A stretch of 64,000 bases of DNA from Lentzea cavernae. Lineage in GTDB: Bacteria > Actinomycetota > Actinomycetes > Mycobacteriales > Pseudonocardiaceae. Below, piece by piece: positions 50,436 to 59,500 of the stretch. The notes below the pieces were generated by a model, which worked only from the letters and a program-made list of their open reading frames with translations, was not told the DNA's origin and ran no database searches. A program made the translations under genes and the position numbers. How positions within the stretch are numbered: position 1 is the stretch's first letter; every line of letters starts with the position of its first letter. The stretch covers positions 62,001 through 126,000 of the forward strand of contig NZ_BNAR01000016.1 of NCBI RefSeq assembly GCF_014653695.1, in the 5' to 3' direction.

Positions 50436-51137
50436 ATGGCCACCAATTTCGACCCCGACGCGATCAGGGAGTCGGCCAAGAAGCTCGGTTCGATCATGGA
50501 CGACATGGCCGCGTTCGAGGCCCTGAAAGCGAACTGGCCCAACGCCGGCGGTTTCGAGCTGGCGCAGCGGGTCGAGCGCGTCGTCGACGACCGCCGCAAC
50601 GGTGTCGTCGCGAACGCCGAGCACCTCAAGATCGCCCTCGACGACATGCGGTCCACTCTGACCAAGATCGCCGACGACTTCGAGAAGGCGGACGAGGACA
50701 ACGCCGCGAAGATCAAGGCGAGCATCGGTAACATGGCGTCCGAGATGCGCAGCGACATTGCGCGCTTCGACCAGAACACCGAGCAGGACCAGCACAACTT
50801 CACGCCCGGCCCGAAGGCGGGCTCCTCCGGCAGTTCCTCGGACGGCGACGGCTACAACGACGTTCTCTCCAGCGACGACACGGATGTCGAGTCCGCTGAG
50901 TCCGCTGAGGACACCGTGACGGAATCCGCGGAATCCAGTGTGGACACCGACGACGAGAACAACTCCGACGGTGACGGTTACGACGACGTCCTGCCCAGCG
51001 ACGGCACGCAGTCGTTCGACTCGTCCATGGAGGACCTGGAGTCTTTGGAGGACAGCGTTTCCGACGAAGAAGTCGAGTCGGACCTCGAGCCGGAGGAGGA
51101 GCCCAAGGGCGACTCCGACGGCTACATCGCCAAGTAG
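50436..51137 (+). CDS. WXG100-like protein with long acidic tail
   Basis: A 233-residue protein. Residues 1-125 are helical and similar in style to WXG100 proteins (central turn region NWPNAGGFELA). The remaining 105 residues are very acidic, with two copies of DGDGYxDVLxSD and a final GDSDGYIAK. The D-x-D-x-Y pattern resembles calcium-binding loops, so folding on export into calcium-rich surroundings is possible. The start was chosen at the ATG after CAGGAG. Confidence 0.7.
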   Translation: MATNFDPDAIRESAKKLGSIMDDMAAFEALKANWPNAGGFELAQRVERVVDDRRNGVVANAEHLKIALDDMRSTLTKIADDFEKADEDNAAKIKASIGNMASEMRSDIARFDQNTEQDQHNFTPGPKAGSSGSSSDGDGYNDVLSSDDTDVESAESAEDTVTESAESSVDTDDENNSDGDGYDDVLPSDGTQSFDSSMEDLESLEDSVSDEEVESDLEPEEEPKGDSDGYIAK

Positions 51138-51161
51138 TCCCCTCTGCCCGACATCGCCCGA

Positions 51162-51177
51162 GGCCCCTTGCGGGGTC
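51162..51177 (+). other. Small GC hairpin upstream of the 1,077-residue substrate gene
   Basis: GGCCCC-TTGC-GGGGTC forms a six-pair stem with one wobble pair. It lies in the 70-base gap between two substrate genes. It could be a weak attenuator; no T run follows. Confidence 0.3.
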
Positions 51178-51207
51178 GTCCACCTCGTCTGAAGGAAGTC
51201 CAGGGTC

Positions 51208-54200
51208 ATGGCCGATTTCTCCGCTGCGCAGGTGGTGGGCGCCTACTCGTCCTCCATGCCGCCCATGGTCGCGGACCAGTACGCGACGCTGGAGCAGCTC
51301 CAGGGAGTCGCCTCGCAACTGGTCTTCAACTCCGACGGGTCCAAGGCCGGACTCGCGCGGAACACGGTCGCCGAGGCCTGGTACGACCTCGGCAACTACT
51401 TCGAGGCGGCCGCGAAGAGGCTCGGCGAGGTGAACGAGAACATCGCCAAGCAGATCAAGGCCGTCAAGGACGTGCTGGAGGGCGACGCGGGCGAGGCGTT
51501 CTCCCAGACCGCCACGAAGCTGCTGGACCAGAGCGAAGAGGTCTACCAGACGCTCACCGGCAAGCAGTACGCGCAGACGATCCACAACATCGGGCACGCG
51601 ATCCAATCGTTCTCCGGCGGCTGGTGGGACATCATCCAGGCGTCCGACGACAAGCGTGACGCCGCGGCCAAGGCCCTGCAGGTGAAGGCGACCGCGGCCG
51701 TCGACGCGGCGGACGACGAGCGTGAAGTGGTCATCGCGGCCAACCAGCTGACCCAGGACCTGCTGTCCATGAACCGCATCGTCGACGAGATGCTGGTCAA
51801 GGACCTGCAGCAGGCCCTGACCTCGCTGGGCAACCAGTACAGCGCCCGCGGCGGCGACCTGGTCCCGCTCGACGTAGTCGGCAGCACGCCTGCGTCGGCC
51901 AGCGCGCCGAACGGCAAGCCGGGAGCGGACTCGCTCGACGGAGACGCGCCCACCGAGCAGGAGCAGCAGGCGGCGGACGAGGCCACCGAGGCGATCGACG
52001 ACCTCAAGGACGGCGGAACGACGGCCGACGACGCCTTGAGCGCCGACGACGTGACCGGCGATCAGTCCACAAAAGATGGCGACGCGGCTGACGCACAGGG
52101 CCTCGCCGACGCCAAGGACGCCGCGGCGGACCTGCTCGGTGGCGCTGACGGCACCGAGACGGCCGCAGGTGATGCGGGCACGGGTGAGTCTGGTGCGGGT
52201 GAGTCCGGTACCGGCTCGAGCGACGCGAACCTCGCCATCCCGGACCTGGGCGGCGCCGACCTGGGCGGCACGGACGCCGCAGACACCGACTCCGCGAACG
52301 GTGAGCCGACCGACGCGCCCGGTGGCACGCTCGGTGACACAGCGGCGAAGCAGAAGGACGACGCGGGCGACCAGCAGGCACTGGACGCGGCCAAGAAGGC
52401 CGCAGGAGACGCGATGGACTCGCTCACGAGCCCGGACTCCCTGTCCAGTGGCACGGGCAGCGAGTCCGGAACGGGAACCGGCGCCGACGCGGGGGCGGGC
52501 ACTGGAACGGGGTCCGGTGCCGGCGCTGGTTCCGCGCCGCCGGACACGGGGTCGGGTACCCCGTCGACCGGCGGCGGCGCGGTCCCGTCGATGCCGACGA
52601 TGCCATCGATGGGATCTGCGAACCGCAAGAAGGACGAGGACAAGGCCAAGCGCGATGCCGCACTGGGACAGGCGAAGGACGCGGCCGGCAAGGCGATCGA
52701 CGATCTGACGAGCCCGTCGGGCCTGCCCGAGACGTCGTCGGGCGGTCCTTCCGCCGGGGGCGCTCCCGCCGGCGGTGCGCCGGGCGTGCCGCAGACTTCG
52801 TCGGACGGTCCTGGCGATGCTGCTCGTGATGCCGCTCTGGAGGATGCGAAGCAGGCTGCCGGCAAGGCGATTGACGGCCTGACGAGCCCGTCGGGTCTGC
52901 CCGAGACGTCGTCCGGCGGCCCGTCCGGAGGTGGCGCCGGTGATGCTGCCCGCGATGCCGCTTTGGCGGATGCGAAGCAGGCCGCCGGCAAGGCGATCGG
53001 CGACCTGACGAGCCCTTCGAACGTGCCGAAGACGTCATCCGGCGGCCCCTCCGGTGGCGGCGCGCCGCAGGTCCCGTCGGCCAGCCCAGGGGACGCGGCC
53101 CGCGATGCCGCGCTGGAGCAGGCGAAGCAGGCTGCCGGCAAGGCGATCGGCGACCTGACGAGCCCTTCGGGCGTGCCGGAGACGTCGTCTGGCGGCCCCT
53201 CCGGTGGTGGCGCGCCGCAGACCTCCTCGGCCAGCCCGGGAGATGCGGCCCGCGATGCTGCGCTGGAGCAGGCGAAGCAGGCCGCCGGCAAGGCGATCGA
53301 CGACCTGACGAACCCGTCCACAGGCAGCTCACAGGCGGGCGGTGCTTCGCCGGACGGGTCGTCCTCGGGCGGAGCGTCCCCGTCCACCGGCACCTCGCCG
53401 TCGACGGGTGACTCCTCGCAGGCAACCGGCGACCGGGCCGGCGACGCCGCTCGGGACCAGGCGCTGGAGCAGGCGAAACAGGCCGCGGACAAGGCGATCG
53501 GCGACCTGACCAAGCCGTCAGCCGGTCTCGGCGGCGACGCGGCCGGAACGCACTCCGGCGGCGGTGCGGGGTCGGGTGGTGAGACCGATCCCGAGCAGCA
53601 GCGCGTTCTCCAGGAGGCGAAGCACCACGCCGACAAGGCGATCGACGACCTCCGCTCCGGCACCCAGGACCCGGCGCGCCAGCACGCCTTCGACGAGGCG
53701 AAGAAGGCGGCCGACGACGCGATCGACAAGCTCGTCGACCCCCGGCACCACGCGGCTCTCGAGAACGCGAAGGCCACCGCTGACCGGGTCATCGACCAGC
53801 TCGGCTCCGACCAGCCCGGCCTGGACGACGCGAAGACCGCCGCGCACAAGGCGATCGACTCGCTCGACGACGCGGTCGACCCGTCCGCGCCGGGGCACGA
53901 CCAGAGCCTCGCGCAGGCACAGCGGGAGGCGGCCGACGCGATCAACCGCTTGGCCGCGCCGGACGACTCGGCCGCGCGCCAGGAGGAACTCGCCGCTGCC
54001 AAGGCGTCCGTGAACGACGCGATCGCCAAGTCCGACGGCGGTGCGTCCGACGCGATGCACAAGTTCCTCTCGCCGGGCAGCGGGTCTGGCGGCGGAACAC
54101 CCGCGGCCGGTGGTGGCATGCCGCACCTCGGCGGCTCGGCGGGATCGCTCGGCACCGCGGACCTCGGCTCCTCGCAGTCCGTCGCGGGCCAGTTCGACAC

Positions 54201-54441
54201 GGGCGCGACGTCACGCATGGCGGGACCTGTGACCACCCTGCCGGCCGGGATGGACGGCGCGGCGATGCCGCCCGGCGGCATGCCGATGGGCGGCATGGGG
54301 GCGGGTGCGGGCATGGGCGCCGGAGGAGCCAACGCGGGTGAGAAGGAACGCGAACCGCAGATCTGGCTGCAGGCCGAGGAAGGGGCCTGGGGTGACAACG
54401 GTGCCGAGGTCCCGCCGCCCCCGGTCGTGGGCAGGAGCTGA
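51208..54441 (+). CDS. Large PPE-like T7SS substrate with helical repeats
   Basis: A 1,077-residue protein. Residues 1-230 are helical and PPE/WXG-like (LEGDAGEAFSQTATKLL, GGWWDIIQASD). Next come acidic Gly/Ser/Thr-rich stretches, then repeats of the form DAALEQAKQAAGKAIDDLTSP separated by SSGGPSGGG linkers, then more diverged repeats to about residue 940. The C-terminus has Met/Gly repeats and ends with AEEGAWGDNG and PPPPVVGRS, a tail common to T7SS proteins in Pseudonocardiaceae. There is no enzyme motif. It is probably a secreted structural protein. Confidence 0.75.
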   Translation: MADFSAAQVVGAYSSSMPPMVADQYATLEQLQGVASQLVFNSDGSKAGLARNTVAEAWYDLGNYFEAAAKRLGEVNENIAKQIKAVKDVLEGDAGEAFSQTATKLLDQSEEVYQTLTGKQYAQTIHNIGHAIQSFSGGWWDIIQASDDKRDAAAKALQVKATAAVDAADDEREVVIAANQLTQDLLSMNRIVDEMLVKDLQQALTSLGNQYSARGGDLVPLDVVGSTPASASAPNGKPGADSLDGDAPTEQEQQAADEATEAIDDLKDGGTTADDALSADDVTGDQSTKDGDAADAQGLADAKDAAADLLGGADGTETAAGDAGTGESGAGESGTGSSDANLAIPDLGGADLGGTDAADTDSANGEPTDAPGGTLGDTAAKQKDDAGDQQALDAAKKAAGDAMDSLTSPDSLSSGTGSESGTGTGADAGAGTGTGSGAGAGSAPPDTGSGTPSTGGGAVPSMPTMPSMGSANRKKDEDKAKRDAALGQAKDAAGKAIDDLTSPSGLPETSSGGPSAGGAPAGGAPGVPQTSSDGPGDAARDAALEDAKQAAGKAIDGLTSPSGLPETSSGGPSGGGAGDAARDAALADAKQAAGKAIGDLTSPSNVPKTSSGGPSGGGAPQVPSASPGDAARDAALEQAKQAAGKAIGDLTSPSGVPETSSGGPSGGGAPQTSSASPGDAARDAALEQAKQAAGKAIDDLTNPSTGSSQAGGASPDGSSSGGASPSTGTSPSTGDSSQATGDRAGDAARDQALEQAKQAADKAIGDLTKPSAGLGGDAAGTHSGGGAGSGGETDPEQQRVLQEAKHHADKAIDDLRSGTQDPARQHAFDEAKKAADDAIDKLVDPRHHAALENAKATADRVIDQLGSDQPGLDDAKTAAHKAIDSLDDAVDPSAPGHDQSLAQAQREAADAINRLAAPDDSAARQEELAAAKASVNDAIAKSDGGASDAMHKFLSPGSGSGGGTPAAGGGMPHLGGSAGSLGTADLGSSQSVAGQFDTGATSRMAGPVTTLPAGMDGAAMPPGGMPMGGMGAGAGMGAGGANAGEKEREPQIWLQAEEGAWGDNGAEVPPPPVVGRS
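52651..54036 (+). repeat. Helical repeats in the PPE-like protein
   Basis: At least six close units of 40 to 55 residues (52651-53520) contain AARDAALEQAKQAAGKAIxDLTxPS. Five or more diverged units follow, for example AFDEAKKAADDAIDKL and GLDDAKTAAHKAIDSL. Each unit is one amphipathic helix plus a flexible linker. The near-identity of the first units suggests repeat expansion by recombination. Confidence 0.85.
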
Positions 54442-54443
54442 CC

Positions 54444-55763
54444 ATGACCCACGTCCTCGACGACGCCGCGCTCGCGACCCTGAACTTCGACCAGCTCGCT
54501 CAACTGGTCAACGAGGTGAGTCCGGACGTCTTCTACGCCCGTGCGGCGGCCTTCGACGCCGCCGTCGCCCGGCTGGAAGCGGTGAGGGACGGCATACGGC
54601 GTGAGGCGCGCGCCATCTCCGACTCGTGGCAGGGGCGGGTCGCGAACTCGTTCGACGACACCGCCCGCGAGGTCGACGGCACCGTCGACAGGCTGTTGCA
54701 GTCGATGACCTCGCCCGGCTACGGCACGGTGATGCGCCACGCCGGCGACGCGCTCTCCGAAGCACAGCGCCGGATCCGCGACCTCAGGGCGCAGGGCGTC
54801 CACGACCAGCAGGCCGCGCTGCGCGTCCTGCACGACCTCGGCACGACCTACCGGCACTGCGGCGACTCCATGCCGGGCCAGCCGAACCTGACGCGGTTGT
54901 CGCCCTCCGGCGCCGTTCCGCGCGGCGGAGGCGGAACCGGCGGGGTGGCGCAGCAAACGCGGCACGCCGACTCCGGTTCGGGTGCAGGGCCTTTCGCCGA
55001 GGCGGGCCCGATGCCGTTCGCCGGAACGAGCGCGATGCCGTTGGCCGGTGCGAGCCCGACCGCTTTCGCCGCCGCAGGGCATTGGTCCGGCGGTCGTGCC
55101 GGGGCCGCACCGGAAGTTCGTGGCAAGCAAGGTGTTGCGGGGGAGGCCTCGTGCGCGGGACACGCGGCTCCTGTGATCGGAGGCATCTTCGCCGCCGCGA
55201 TGCCGAAGGAGGCGGGAATCTCGCCGGTGCTCGGAAAGCGGGCGGCGGTGAGTCCACCGGCGGTCGACGCACCGCGAGCCGGGGGAGTGCTCGGTCGCGG
55301 CATACCCGCCCTCGGCCGAACCGTCTCGGCGCGAGGCCGTGACCAGCGGGACGCGGCGAAGAACACCGCCGAGTCCGAAGCGCGGCCTGTCACCGTTTCG
55401 CGTGACACGCCGACTTCGGTCGCACAGGTGCCCGCCACAGCATCCGCGACGGCGTCGGCACCTGCCGCGCCACCGCGTTCCGCCGGCGGCGCGGCCTCGT
55501 TCGCGACTGAGAGCCCGGTGGTGCCGGTCCCCGTCGAACGGACCGCACAGGCGGTCACCTCCGAAAGCACACCACCTCCTTTCCTGCCAGGGCATGCGGG
55601 TCAGGGAGCGGGTGCGTTCGGGCGGGGCACGACAGGACAGGTCGACGAGGCGACCGACCGCGATCCCGAGCTGCCGATCAGCGCGGACCGCGACCTCTGG
55701 TCACCCGCCGGCGCCGGGGCGGCCGTACTCGGCAGGCGCCAAGAACACGGACGAGGGAACTGA
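54444..55763 (+). CDS. WXG100/PPE-like T7SS substrate with disordered tail
   Basis: A 439-residue protein. Residues 1-135 are helical with a W-x-G turn (DSWQGRVANSFDDTA). The remainder is Ala/Pro/Gly-rich, without predicted order, and ends with SADRDLWSP and AAVLGRR, the short C-terminal signature also seen in related T7SS substrates. It begins two bases after the previous stop, so it is co-translated with the large PPE-like protein and may be its partner. Confidence 0.78.
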   Translation: MTHVLDDAALATLNFDQLAQLVNEVSPDVFYARAAAFDAAVARLEAVRDGIRREARAISDSWQGRVANSFDDTAREVDGTVDRLLQSMTSPGYGTVMRHAGDALSEAQRRIRDLRAQGVHDQQAALRVLHDLGTTYRHCGDSMPGQPNLTRLSPSGAVPRGGGGTGGVAQQTRHADSGSGAGPFAEAGPMPFAGTSAMPLAGASPTAFAAAGHWSGGRAGAAPEVRGKQGVAGEASCAGHAAPVIGGIFAAAMPKEAGISPVLGKRAAVSPPAVDAPRAGGVLGRGIPALGRTVSARGRDQRDAAKNTAESEARPVTVSRDTPTSVAQVPATASATASAPAAPPRSAGGAASFATESPVVPVPVERTAQAVTSESTPPPFLPGHAGQGAGAFGRGTTGQVDEATDRDPELPISADRDLWSPAGAGAAVLGRRQEHGRGN

Positions 55764-55764
55764 C

Positions 55765-56196
55765 ATGACGCTCGGATACAACGAGTCCTTCAACCACGAC
55801 TCGGGCATCGAGGAGGCGCTGGCTTCACTGGACGCCGAGCGCCGCAAGCTGAGCCGCCTCAGCGAGATGTGGAAGGACGGCGAGACGAAGGTCAGGGCGA
55901 AGGACAACTCGCTGGAGATGACCTTCGACGGCCGCGGTGAGCTGACCGGGATCTCGTTCAACGAAGCCAAGTACCGGCTGCTGGCACCGACTCAGCTGGC
56001 CGAGGTCCTCAAGGAGACGCTGCAGCGCGGCCGCGCCCAGAGCATCGAGAAGATGACCGAGATCATGGGGTCCACCAGTCCCGGAGGCGTCGACCTGGCC
56101 GGCCTCGCGGGCGGCAAGACGGACCCGCAGGACGTTCTCGAAGCGCTCATCGGCCCGCTGCTCGGCGGTTTCGGCACGCGCAGGGCGGAAGGCTGA
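55765..56196 (+). CDS. YbaB/EbfC-family protein (EspL-like)
   Basis: A 143-residue protein with the YbaB layout: a helix (IEEALASLDAERRKLS), strands including SLEMTFDGRGELTGISFNE, and a helix (TQLAEVLKETLQRGR). YbaB proteins bind DNA, but members in ESX loci (EspL) act as chaperones for substrates. Its place between two WXG100-like genes favours the second role. It starts one base after the previous stop. Confidence 0.85.
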   Translation: MTLGYNESFNHDSGIEEALASLDAERRKLSRLSEMWKDGETKVRAKDNSLEMTFDGRGELTGISFNEAKYRLLAPTQLAEVLKETLQRGRAQSIEKMTEIMGSTSPGGVDLAGLAGGKTDPQDVLEALIGPLLGGFGTRRAEG

Positions 56197-56198
56197 CC

Positions 56199-56537
56199 AT
56201 GGCGGAGAACTTCTACCTCGACCCGGAAGGCCTCTCCTCGGCCACGTCGAAACTCCGCAGCGCCGGCGATGCCCTGTCGAGAGCGCTCGACGAGCTCACC
56301 CGCAAGGTGGCGGAGAACGACGGCTGCTGGGGCAACGACCAGATCGGCGATGCGTTCGCGAAGAACTACGTCCAGAAGGCCAAGGACCTCCAGGACGGCG
56401 CTGCGGGAGCCCGTGACGGTGCACTGCAGATGGCCGACCTGCTCCAGCAGGCGGGCACCGCGTTCCAGGACCTGGACCGCGACTCGGCCCGCAAGCTCGA
56501 CCAGTCGATGAGCGAGTCCTTCGCGCAGTCCGAGTGA
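56199..56537 (+). CDS. WXG100-like protein preceding the giant gene
   Basis: A 112-residue helical protein with a Trp-Gly turn (DGCWGNDQIGDAFAKNY), like the small partners found beside EspL homologues. It follows the YbaB-like gene by two bases and precedes the giant effector by 30 bases. It is a candidate dimer partner for the giant's N-terminal WXG100-like domain. Confidence 0.8.
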   Translation: MAENFYLDPEGLSSATSKLRSAGDALSRALDELTRKVAENDGCWGNDQIGDAFAKNYVQKAKDLQDGAAGARDGALQMADLLQQAGTAFQDLDRDSARKLDQSMSESFAQSE

Positions 56538-56567
56538 ACACCAGCAGTGTGAAAGGGTTCTGACCAA

Positions 56568-59500
56568 GTGAGCGGCGCGGACGGTACCACCCATCTGCCT
56601 CCTGCGTTGCAGAAGTTCTTCCAGGTCGTGCTGGGCATGGAATGGCCTGAGGCGGACGAGGGCGGTCTGCGCGAGCTGCGCGGGGCGTGGTCGTCGGCCG
56701 CGTCGGCGGCAGAGGAGTTCGCCGAGTCGGTGGGCGTGGACGCCACCGTGCTGGCCGAGGCGTTGCACGGCGCGCTGGGCGATCAGGTCGCCGGGTATCT
56801 GCGTGGCGACGTCGTCGCCGGGGTGGGCGACCTGGTCTCCGCCATGCGGGAGTTGTCGCACGCGGCGGAGACGGCGGCGGCGGACGTCCAGAAGGCCAAG
56901 ATCATGCTGATCGCGATGGCGGCGTTGGCGTTGGCGACGGTGATCTCGTTGCTGTACTCGCTGATCTTCTCGTTCATGATCCCGGCGGTGGAGGCGGCCG
57001 CGCAGGTCGGCCTGCGGCTGGTGCTGCGCGAACTGGCGGCGAAGATCGCGTCGTTGTCGGTGCGCGGGGTCGGTGTGGCGACGGCGAAGCTGGGTGTGGA
57101 CGCGGCCAAGTGGGGTGCGTTCGGTGGTGCGTTCATGGGCGGGCTGGACGGCGGGATCCAGCTCGGGCAGATCGCCGCGGGCCGGCGGCACGGCTTCGAC
57201 TGGGAGTCGTTGAAGGGCTCCGTGATCGGCGGCGTCATCGGCGGCGCTGTGGGTGGTGTGGCGCACGGGTTGTCGCGCGGTGTCGTGTCCGGGCTGTCCG
57301 CGGAGGTGCGTGGCAGGGTGTCCGGTTCGGTGCGGGCGTTGGGGCACTTCGGTTACGCGTCGGCGCAGGTGGCTTCAGCGGGGTTGAGCAACCCGTTGAT
57401 CAACGTTGCCACCGGGATGCGCGGCAACGTCTGGGACGGCATCATCGGCGCCGCGTCTCGTGCTGACGGTGTGCGGGCCGGTGGCGGTGGCGTTGCTGAC
57501 CTGAAGGTCCCAGACTTCAAGATCCCATCGATCACCGCCTTCGACGGTCTGCCCGCCTACCGCGACCTCCTCCCGGACGGGGGAGAGGTCGCTGAGAGCG
57601 AAAGCAAGTCCGAAAAGGACGCGGACGAGGTGTTGTCTGCTCACTCGGTCGCGGACCCGGCCCGGCCGTCCGATGCAGGGGAGCCTGTGGGAGACGGCGA
57701 GCTTCAGACAGACCGTGCTGAACCTGCTGCGGCCGGTGACGCCACCAGCTTGAGCGCGACAGACGTTTCGGCCAAGGACGCGGACGACGCGGACAAGTCC
57801 AAGCAGGACAACGCCTCCGAGTCGCACGCAGTGCCGACCGCCCTCCCCGCCGCGCCGGACGTGACCAGTGCACCGGCATCGACTGCCACCGGATTCGCGT
57901 CGGGACGGGAGTGGGCGGACGTCAGGGACGCCGTCACACCCACACGGCACGCCGCCGAACGCTTCGAGGCCGTCCGCGACCCCAAGATCGAGCACGGTCA
58001 GATCGAAGGCCGCATCACGCAGATCCGGTTCGACCTCCGCCGTGCCACCTTCACCGGTGAGGACGGCACGGTGCACACCATCAGGGAGGCGACCGCTCCC
58101 ATCTCGCTCCGCGCGAAGGACCCGACTGCGGCGGCTGCTTATGCCGCGCGGGTCCAGGGCTTGCTCGACACCCACTTCAACCACCGTCATCGGTACTCCA
58201 ACGGCGACCAGGCCCATTTCAGCGTCTCCCACACGCCGGACAACGGTGAGCACTGGAGTTCCAACCCGCACGACGCCGTGCCGATCACGTTGAGCAGCAA
58301 CGGCGACGCGCGCACCGACCAGCTCACCTGGCACGTCGACAGACCCGAGCACGCCGTGCACGAGGTCTTCCACTTCTTCGGCCTCGCCGACACCCATGCC
58401 GATTCGCAAAGGCCCGCGCTCCTGGGCAGGGCCGACGAACCCGGGATCATGGGGGCCGCGGCGGGGCTGGAACTCGGTGCCCACAACCTCGAGGCCCTCG
58501 ACGGCGCCACCTCGGCCACCCACACCGGTCACCCCGCCCCGGACGTCGTCACCTACCCGAGCCCGCCGGAGCACGAGCTCCACGGCCCTGTCAACGCACC
58601 GGCGACGCAGGTGCCGCGCACCGCGCCCGATCCGGCAGCCGTCCAGTTGGCCGTGAGGGCGAAGATCGACCTGCCGCTGGTGTTCGGCAAGCCGGAGTTC
58701 GGGCCGGTCCGCGCGGCTCTGGGGCAGATGTTCACGGCCTCGGGCAAGGACGGGAAGTGGGTGTCCGAGCAGTACGCGGACCGGGTGCTGCTGGTCCTGG
58801 CCGACACCCTCAACGGTGTTCGCAGGATCTACGACGACGCGTTCGACGTGCGGGTGCAGGTGGTCGCGATCGGACCGGCGAGGGACACCAGGGCCGGGAG
58901 CGCCGACTTCGGCTCGACGCACACGGCGGAGTCGGCCACGCGGTCGGCGAAGGAGGTCGAGCGGACGCCGGTCGACCCGTCGAAGATGCTCGACGTCCCG
59001 GCCGGACCGGTCACGGTGTCCGGGCGGGTCGCCGGGATCGGCGCGAAGTCGAGCAGCGGCGCCGCGGTGCGGAAGGCGGAAGGGCTGCGGATCGACGCGC
59101 ATCGGGAGACCGAGACGGTCGAGTCCGTGCACGAGGTCGTCCACCGGATCACGGTGGAACCACGTGGGCGCAGGCTTTCGCGCCGGGGTCGGCACACGGC
59201 GCCGGAGATCCGTGACGTGCCGGTGACGATGACCCTCGCGTGGCCCAAGCGGATCGACCCCGCGCTGCAGAGCCCGCGGTCGGTGTCGAGCAGCTACGCG
59301 GAGATCGAGCCGGGCTCGTCCCCGGCCGACCGGCAGCAGGCGTACGCGAGGTTCGAACGCGAGCGCAGGGCGATCAAACAGGTCGTGCTGGCGGGGATCG
59401 GCGACGTCTTCGACCGCGTCAAGGACGGACTGCGCCTCGACCTCGCCGATCCGGAGACCGCGCGGTTGCGGTCGTGGCTCGACTCGCTCGGCCCCGAGCA

